DNA of 10,299 nt from JBMYQA01 sp049600855 (GTDB taxonomy: Bacteria; Bacteroidota; Bacteroidia; Cytophagales; Flammeovirgaceae), in the NCBI GenBank assembly GCA_049600855.1, contig JBMYQA010000222.1:1-10299 (forward strand), given 5' to 3'. Positions 6,198 to 10,299 of the stretch are shown here, piece after piece. The notes under the pieces are model-generated. The model was not told the origin of the DNA and did no database searches. It saw only the letters and a list, made by a program, of their open reading frames with translations. Position 1 is the first letter of the stretch. Each line of letters begins with the position of its first letter. A program made the translations under genes and the position numbers.

Positions 6198-7679
6198 ATG
6201 CTCAAACTGTTCAAAATTTTTTGTTTCACTTTTTTTCTCCCCTATTTCTTACATGCGCAGGATTATGAAGTGATTCGTACATTGAGAGGGCACCAAGGAG
6301 GTGTTCAAAATATTCGCTTTAGTCCCGATGGTAAATTGCTCGCGAGTTGTGGCAAAAACGACCACACGGTTGCCATCTGGAATGTAAAAACAGGAAGGCG
6401 CATGGCCTCATTAACGGGGCATCAAGCACTTATTTATGAAGTTACATTTGATCGCTCTGGTAAGCTTTTAGCGAGTGCGAGTAAAGATGGTACGGTAAAA
6501 GTTTGGGAGGTCACTTCTCGAAAGCTGGTTGGAAACTTTGAAAACCAACCCGTTATTTCGCCCAATAACATCACCTACAAAAGTGTCGCTTTCGTAAGCT
6601 TTTCGGCAGATAGTAAATATGTTTTTTTTGGTGGAGATAATGGTTTTTTATGTAAAGGAAAACTAGGTACCAGTACCGTTGGCGCATTTTACCGATCGAA
6701 ACGCATGCTACAGGTCAATAACATCGACCCACATGCAAACATCAGCATCACAGGAGGAGCGGTAAGTGCAGATGGGCGTAGTATTTTAGTTTCCATTGAT
6801 CATTTTGTACATCGCATTGACATTAAATCTGAAAAGATTGTAAATACCTTTTTTTATCCGTTTGCTTACATCAATGATGTGATTGTTGGCCCAGGAAGAG
6901 ATAAAATTACGACTTGGAGTTATGATGGAAAAATCACCGTCTGGAATTATTACAATCAACGTATGATCAAGAGCTTACAAGTTACCGCACCCAAAAATTA
7001 CAGCGTGGCTAGTTTTAGCACAAACAAACAATTGATGACTAGCGGGGCGTTTGGCAATAGCGCACGAGTGTGGAGTTGGCAATCTGGACAGGCCATTGCC
7101 AAATTGAGTGATCATACCAAGATTGTTCGCATAAGCCGCTTTTCCCCCATTGAACACCTCATTGCAACAGCAAGTTACGATGGATTCATTAAATTATGGG
7201 AACCCACCAAAGAAAATCCCGAAGTCATTGAAGAAGCTGTAGTTGATGAAAAACCAATCATCACAGCGCCTTCAAAAATCGTAAGTCCTCTACCTAAAGA
7301 CGAATTAGAATTATATGGAGAGAAAGTAGAAAAGGGGAAATTGATTGAATTAGAACAGGTACATTTTGAACAAAGCAAGTATGAACTATTAGCCGCTACG
7401 ATAGAGGATTTAAAGTTGGTTGCCAAATTGATGAAGGATAACCCTACTATGAAGATTGAAATTCACGGTCATACGGATATTCAGGGACATCCCATTGAAA
7501 ATTACAAATTGTCACAAAAGCGCGCGCAAGCTTGTATGGATTACCTCATTCAAATTGGCATTGCTGCAAATCGCTTAGCAATTAAAGCCTTTGGAGAAAG
7601 TAAACCTATCAGTCGAAATAGTAATGAAAAAGATCAAAAAAACAACCGTAGAGTAGAAATTAAAATTATTAGTTTATGA
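6198..7679 (+). CDS. Exported WD40-repeat protein with C-terminal OmpA peptidoglycan-binding domain
   Basis: A 493-residue protein. Residues 1-20 are a Sec signal peptide (LysLeuPheLys start, aromatic hydrophobic core, cleavage after FLHA). Residues about 22-335 are WD40 repeats: clear blades are LRGHQGGVQNIRFSPDGKLLAS...VAIWNV, LTGHQALIYEVTFD...VKVWEV, a later SYDGKITVWNY, and a final SDHTKIVRISRFSP...IKLWEP; the middle blades are more diverged. A Glu/Pro/Lys-rich linker (about 337-380) leads to an OmpA C-terminal domain (about 383-490) with HGHTD (Asp427), LSQKR (Arg442) and NNRRVEIKI. The Asp-Arg spacing of 15 matches the diaminopimelate-binding pair of OmpA. A periplasmic scaffold or ligand-binding propeller fixed to the cell wall is the best reading. 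It is divergent from the propeller-Y_Y_Y/propeller-OmpA block and shares its OmpA anchor type with that block's second gene, although the propeller families differ. Partners and ligands are unknown. Confidence 0.88.
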   Translation: MLKLFKIFCFTFFLPYFLHAQDYEVIRTLRGHQGGVQNIRFSPDGKLLASCGKNDHTVAIWNVKTGRRMASLTGHQALIYEVTFDRSGKLLASASKDGTVKVWEVTSRKLVGNFENQPVISPNNITYKSVAFVSFSADSKYVFFGGDNGFLCKGKLGTSTVGAFYRSKRMLQVNNIDPHANISITGGAVSADGRSILVSIDHFVHRIDIKSEKIVNTFFYPFAYINDVIVGPGRDKITTWSYDGKITVWNYYNQRMIKSLQVTAPKNYSVASFSTNKQLMTSGAFGNSARVWSWQSGQAIAKLSDHTKIVRISRFSPIEHLIATASYDGFIKLWEPTKENPEVIEEAVVDEKPIITAPSKIVSPLPKDELELYGEKVEKGKLIELEQVHFEQSKYELLAATIEDLKLVAKLMKDNPTMKIEIHGHTDIQGHPIENYKLSQKRAQACMDYLIQIGIAANRLAIKAFGESKPISRNSNEKDQKNNRRVEIKIISL

Positions 7680-7689
7680 ACTTGTCTAG

Positions 7690-7734
7690 TAGCATTTCCA
7701 TAAAATATATTCATTGATATTCTGCTATTTTTTT
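7690..7734 (+). terminator. Weak candidate terminator after the WD40-OmpA gene
   Basis: TAGCA (7690-7694) can pair with TGCTA (7723-7727), with an inner AATAT/ATATT stem between, directly followed by seven T (7728-7734). The stem is AT-rich and interrupted by an asymmetric loop, so it is weaker than a classical intrinsic terminator, but its place right after the stop codon and the T run fit. Confidence 0.35.
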
Positions 7735-7806
7735 ATAAATATTGCCACTCCTTATCTAAACTTATTCATTGACGTTTTCTTCGGAAAGCACATTAACACC
7801 AACAAA

Positions 7807-8652
7807 ATGAGCAGGATTAGAAGAATACAAATAGCACAAGATACATTCGGAATCCTAGAACGAGGCCACTATAGAACATTACAAGGTAAAGAGATTGATA
7901 TTGCCCAAGAACTAGCTGCGGCTAAGGGAGGAACCATTCACTACAAATCTGCTCAACTCGAAGCATTCGTTCAGCAATTACAAGCCGAAACGGATCGTGA
8001 AAAAGTAACTACCATCTTTGAGGTAACCGGTGAAACTACCTTAGAAGCAGCAAAACGCCTTTGGGATGAGGGGGAATCTCATATTTTAGCCTTAAACTTT
8101 GCATCCGCTAAAAACCCTGGTGGCGGGTTTCTTACAGGAGCTCAAGCGCAGGAAGAAAGTCTTGCCCGTGCCTCAGGCTTATATCCGTGCATTGAGCAGA
8201 AAAAAGCCATGTATAAAGCAAATAAAGCGCATCATTCTAATCTCTATTTAGATGATATGATTTATTCTCCCCAAGTGCCTGTGTTTCGTTGTGACGATGG
8301 ACAATTACTAGCGCCTTACACCCTGTCTATCGTTACAGCACCAGCTGTAAATGCAGGCGCAGTAAAAGATTCCGAATCGCACCACATTCCCTTGTTAGAA
8401 CCCACCATGAAAGGGAGAATTTTAAAACTGCTCAGTTTATGCCATCAACATCAGCACAAAACACTCCTATTAGGAGCTTGGGGCTGTGGTGTTTTTCGAA
8501 ATGACCCAACACATATGGCCTCCTATTTTAAAGAAGCATTGGGAGAAGGAGGATTATTCCACAACCATTTTGAGCGCATTGTTTTTGCCATTTTAGACCA
8601 TACCCAAGAACAGAAATATTCCACTCCTTTTCGAGAACAATTCTTGGCATGA
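7807..8652 (+). CDS. Bacterial-type poly(ADP-ribose) glycohydrolase (TIGR02452/DUF2263-like macrodomain)
   Basis: A 281-residue protein matching the bacterial PARG family (TIGR02452; microbial-type PARG catalytic domain), which hydrolyses ribose-ribose bonds of poly(ADP-ribose). Visible landmarks: the N-terminal R-x-x-IAQDTFGILERGHY segment; NFASAKNPGGG (97-107); QEE (115-117), giving the PARG signature GGG-x7-QEE with the catalytic glutamates; ARASGLYP (120-127); IVTAPAVNAG; and LLGAWGCGVFRNDP near the C terminus, the conserved phosphate-loop end of this family. Length is normal for the family and all signature residues are present. I chose the ATG at 7807; the in-frame ATG at 7714 would add 31 hydrophobic residues absent from the family and would place the start inside the candidate terminator. 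No signal peptide, so cytoplasmic. No ADP-ribosyltransferase gene is in the window, so the modified target is unknown. Probably its own transcription unit, 127 bases after the WD40-OmpA gene. Confidence 0.87.
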   Translation: MSRIRRIQIAQDTFGILERGHYRTLQGKEIDIAQELAAAKGGTIHYKSAQLEAFVQQLQAETDREKVTTIFEVTGETTLEAAKRLWDEGESHILALNFASAKNPGGGFLTGAQAQEESLARASGLYPCIEQKKAMYKANKAHHSNLYLDDMIYSPQVPVFRCDDGQLLAPYTLSIVTAPAVNAGAVKDSESHHIPLLEPTMKGRILKLLSLCHQHQHKTLLLGAWGCGVFRNDPTHMASYFKEALGEGGLFHNHFERIVFAILDHTQEQKYSTPFREQFLA

Positions 8653-8843
8653 ATAACAGCATTCAAGGCTGAGCACTTCGATCGATTAAAAACCTCAGCA
8701 AATTGAGCTGTAATCGAAAATCAGCATTTACTGGCTACTTCAATGCTAAAAAGCTGTTAATCTAAGTATTCAACGGATTTTTTTACATTGAAAAGGGTTT
8801 AGTTGGTTGAAACTATTTTATCCAGAATTGTAAATCAAATAAC

Positions 8844-9644
8844 ATGTCAACTAAATTATACTCCCTTTCCATAAATATCGCCTATTTTTTACTTGCTGCG
8901 TTATGCTTGAGTGCTTGTTCTTCATCAGAAGTACATGAAACACCTGAAGAAAAACGAGCTAAAGAAGCTGCAGCGCAAAAAGTCATTGACCAAAGTATTT
9001 TAGCTCATGGAGGAAATCGCTATGAAAAAGCGAGCATCTCCTTTGATTTTCGCGACAAACACTATACTTCGATCCGCAGCGGAGGCAACTACCAATACAC
9101 TCGTGAATTTCAAAAAGATTCGGAAACCATCCGAGATGTATTGTCTAACGCTGGCTTTCAACGCTTTACGAATGGGCAACTTGTTGAATTAAATGAAAAA
9201 AAATCTAATGCCTATTTGAACTCAGTGAATTCGGTACTTTACTTTATGCAACTGCCCTACGGACTCAATGATGCTGCGGTAATAAAAAGGCATCTTGGAA
9301 CAGTAGAAATTGAAGGGAAAGCATATGATAAAATTCGCGTGAGCTTTCAAGAAGAAGGCGGAGGCCAAGATTTTGAAGATGTTTTTATCTATTGGATTAA
9401 TCAAGAAAGTAGTTTAGTCGATTATTTAGCCTACGAATATCATACGGATGGAGGCGGAATGCGCTTCCGTAAAGCCATTAATCAGCGCGTTGTCAATGGA
9501 ATCACCTTTGCCGATTACATTAACTACAAACCTAAAGGAATATTTACCGATTTATATGAATTAGACCAAGCCTACACCCAAGGAGCACTAGAAGAAGTTT
9601 CCAGAATCATAAATACGAATATTAAAGTCGCCTTAGCAGAATAA
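8844..9644 (+). CDS. DUF6503-like lipoprotein
   Basis: A 266-residue lipoprotein. The signal peptide ends in the lipobox LSAC with the lipidated Cys at residue 25, followed by three Ser and an acidic, charged helix (EEKRAKEAAAQKVID). The body carries a pattern I recognise from a conserved Bacteroidota family (DUF6503): a HGG...ASISFDFRDKHY start, a LPYGLND motif, a long EEGGGQDFEDVFIYWIN segment, YLAYEYHTDGGGMRFR, and a YINYKPK segment before a helical C terminus. Relatives are sometimes labelled deoxyribose-phosphate aldolase in databases, but nothing here resembles that enzyme's TIM barrel and its catalytic lysine motif is absent. The fold suggested by alternating strands is an extracytoplasmic beta-rich sheet similar in spirit to LolA-like lipoprotein carriers; that is only an inference. 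It stands alone between 191-base and 132-base gaps. Function unknown. Confidence 0.8.
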   Translation: MSTKLYSLSINIAYFLLAALCLSACSSSEVHETPEEKRAKEAAAQKVIDQSILAHGGNRYEKASISFDFRDKHYTSIRSGGNYQYTREFQKDSETIRDVLSNAGFQRFTNGQLVELNEKKSNAYLNSVNSVLYFMQLPYGLNDAAVIKRHLGTVEIEGKAYDKIRVSFQEEGGGQDFEDVFIYWINQESSLVDYLAYEYHTDGGGMRFRKAINQRVVNGITFADYINYKPKGIFTDLYELDQAYTQGALEEVSRIINTNIKVALAE

Positions 9645-9776
9645 AATCCCGTTTACCTTAAAATAATTCCCCCTACTCAACCCTCGTTTTCGTTGTTTTT
9701 AACCCGTCTCTTCTTCAAATATCACTGCTTATTTGTATATTCCACTCAGAAATGAGAAAATTAATTGGATTTAACT

Positions 9777-10211
9777 ATGTTAGGTGAGTTAGGGATTATT
9801 CTTTTAGTATTTATCAGTGCATTTTTGCTGGGAATGGCTACTGCAAGAATTAAGCTAAAAAGTAAGTTGGAAGGGCTTTCGGAAGAGTTAGATGTTAAAA
9901 ATGTAGTTATCGAAAAACTGGACAATGACTTACAAATCGCTCAAATGAAAATCTCCCAACTAGAAAAGGAGCTATCAGGTAGTATTACACAAGCAGTTTA
10001 TGAAGAGCTTAAATCCATTCATCAAAAAGAGCTAAATAAAATTGACAAATGGCTTCAAGAGCAAAAGACGCAAATCAAAACCCTTCACAAACAGCTAGAA
10101 GAGGCCGATCAGTTGCGCGCGGGCGACCGGGTATTGACCAGCGGCGATGGCGGGGTGTTTCCGCCGGGTCTGGCCATCGGGCAAATTGCGGAAGATCCCG
10201 GCGGTCGGTGA
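9777..10211 (+). CDS. Membrane-anchored coiled-coil protein, truncated and fused in frame to a foreign MreC-like fragment
   Basis: The reading frame is a composite. From the ATG at 9777, residues about 4-22 form a membrane helix (LGIILLVFISAFLLG), followed by a basic stretch and a long heptad-like, Glu/Lys/Leu-rich coiled coil to about residue 110 (SKLEGLSEEL, LEKELSG, EELKSIHQKEL). I do not recognise the family; many Bacteroidota have short membrane-coiled-coil proteins of this design, some with a helix-hairpin-helix tail, but the tail is missing here. Around 10100-10115 the DNA changes abruptly from AT-rich to GC-rich, and the frame continues as AGDRVLTSGDGGVFPPGLAIG, a signature of the MreC C-terminal domain of Alphaproteobacteria, until a stop at 10209-10211. 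The native gene therefore probably ends beyond the join and is partial. An in-frame TTG at 9765 is a less likely start than the ATG. A natural fusion is very unlikely. Confidence 0.6.
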   Translation: MLGELGIILLVFISAFLLGMATARIKLKSKLEGLSEELDVKNVVIEKLDNDLQIAQMKISQLEKELSGSITQAVYEELKSIHQKELNKIDKWLQEQKTQIKTLHKQLEEADQLRAGDRVLTSGDGGVFPPGLAIGQIAEDPGGR

Positions 10212-10299
10212 GAACCGCGTGACCATCGCGTGAGAGACGGCTCACAGTGCCTCGATTCGCCAAACGGCGGCGAGGTTCCCGGATCGGATAGCATCGTCC
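10105..10299. other. GC-rich foreign segment with an MreC-like fragment; probable chimeric end
   Basis: By hand count 10101-10299 is about 66% G+C (132 of 199), against 34% for 10001-10100. The first ~100 bases code in the plus direction for GDRVLTSGDGG and FPPGL, a motif pair of the rod-shape protein MreC from proteobacteria, in GC-rich codons unlike the rest of the window. The fragment ends at a TGA after EDPGGR, earlier than MreC proteins normally end, and no frame continues the family convincingly, so the segment is itself broken or contains errors. The remaining ~90 bases have no recognisable gene. There is no insertion-sequence end, tRNA or repeat at the join. An assembly or library chimera at a contig end is the simplest explanation. 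Confidence 0.65.

Noticed and set aside
7714..7806. Upstream in-frame ATG that would give the PARG a hydrophobic N-terminal extension or membrane anchor.
   Set aside because: The family starts at the R-x-x-IAQDT segment, and the extension overlaps a T-rich candidate terminator.
8668..8747. Several short inverted repeats between the PARG and lipoprotein genes (GCTGAG 8668-8673 with CTCAGC 8694-8699; AGCATT 8723-8728 with AATGCT 8742-8747).
   Set aside because: Stems are only 6 bp, with 20- and 13-base loops, and neither is followed by a T run; no regulatory element or terminator could be supported.
9765..9776. TTG start codon four codons before the ATG of the coiled-coil gene.
   Set aside because: The ATG at 9777 directly precedes the membrane helix and is the more usual start; no ribosome site favours the TTG.
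10075..10294. Minus-strand open frames in the GC-rich tail.
   Set aside because: They cross the composition break and have no recognisable motif; open frames are expected by chance in GC-rich DNA.
1..10299. CRISPR arrays, tRNA or rRNA genes, insertion sequences, riboswitches and phage genes.
   Set aside because: No regularly spaced repeats, cloverleaf or rRNA segments, transposase motifs or known riboswitch cores were seen on either strand when reading by eye.

Overview
The window looks like a chromosomal segment of a Bacteroidota member, probably of the Saprospiria/Cytophagia/Flavobacteriia type. The evidence is the moderately AT-rich DNA, leaders that mostly lack Shine-Dalgarno motifs, a regulator-type beta-propeller protein with a Y_Y_Y domain, two beta-propeller/OmpA proteins, a CHAT-domain protein and a DUF6503-type lipoprotein, all families typical of that phylum. 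The lineage is an inference from gene content; no marker gene is present. The last ~190 bases are different: they are GC-rich and carry a fragment resembling proteobacterial MreC, so the right end is most likely a chimeric join.

Layout. 1-393 (+): 3' end of a CHAT-domain (caspase-like) protein with a C-terminal membrane helix. A hairpin just past its stop separates it from a convergent three-gene block on the minus strand, transcribed 5982 to 423: a 997-residue exported/membrane propeller-Y_Y_Y protein without any kinase or DNA-binding output, a propeller-OmpA protein whose start overlaps the previous stop by 17 bases, and a soluble receiver-histidine kinase. Divergent from this block, across a 215-base AT-rich spacer, lies a WD40-OmpA protein gene (6198-7679, +). 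Then follow, all on +, a bacterial-type poly(ADP-ribose) glycohydrolase (7807-8652), a DUF6503-like lipoprotein (8844-9644) and the start of a membrane-anchored coiled-coil protein (9777 onward) that runs into the foreign GC-rich tail near 10100-10115.

How the genes may work together. The minus-strand block reads like a hybrid two-component system split into pieces: a periplasmic propeller/Y_Y_Y sensor fixed in the inner membrane, a peptidoglycan-binding propeller partner, and a cytoplasmic kinase that has a receiver but no sensor of its own. The divergent WD40-OmpA gene supplies a second periplasmic propeller with the same type of peptidoglycan anchor, and the neighbouring CHAT protein is predicted to place its protease domain outside the cytoplasm. 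A cell-envelope sensing module is therefore the most interesting hypothesis here. It rests on gene order and domain content only. The PARG, lipoprotein and coiled-coil genes have no visible link to it.
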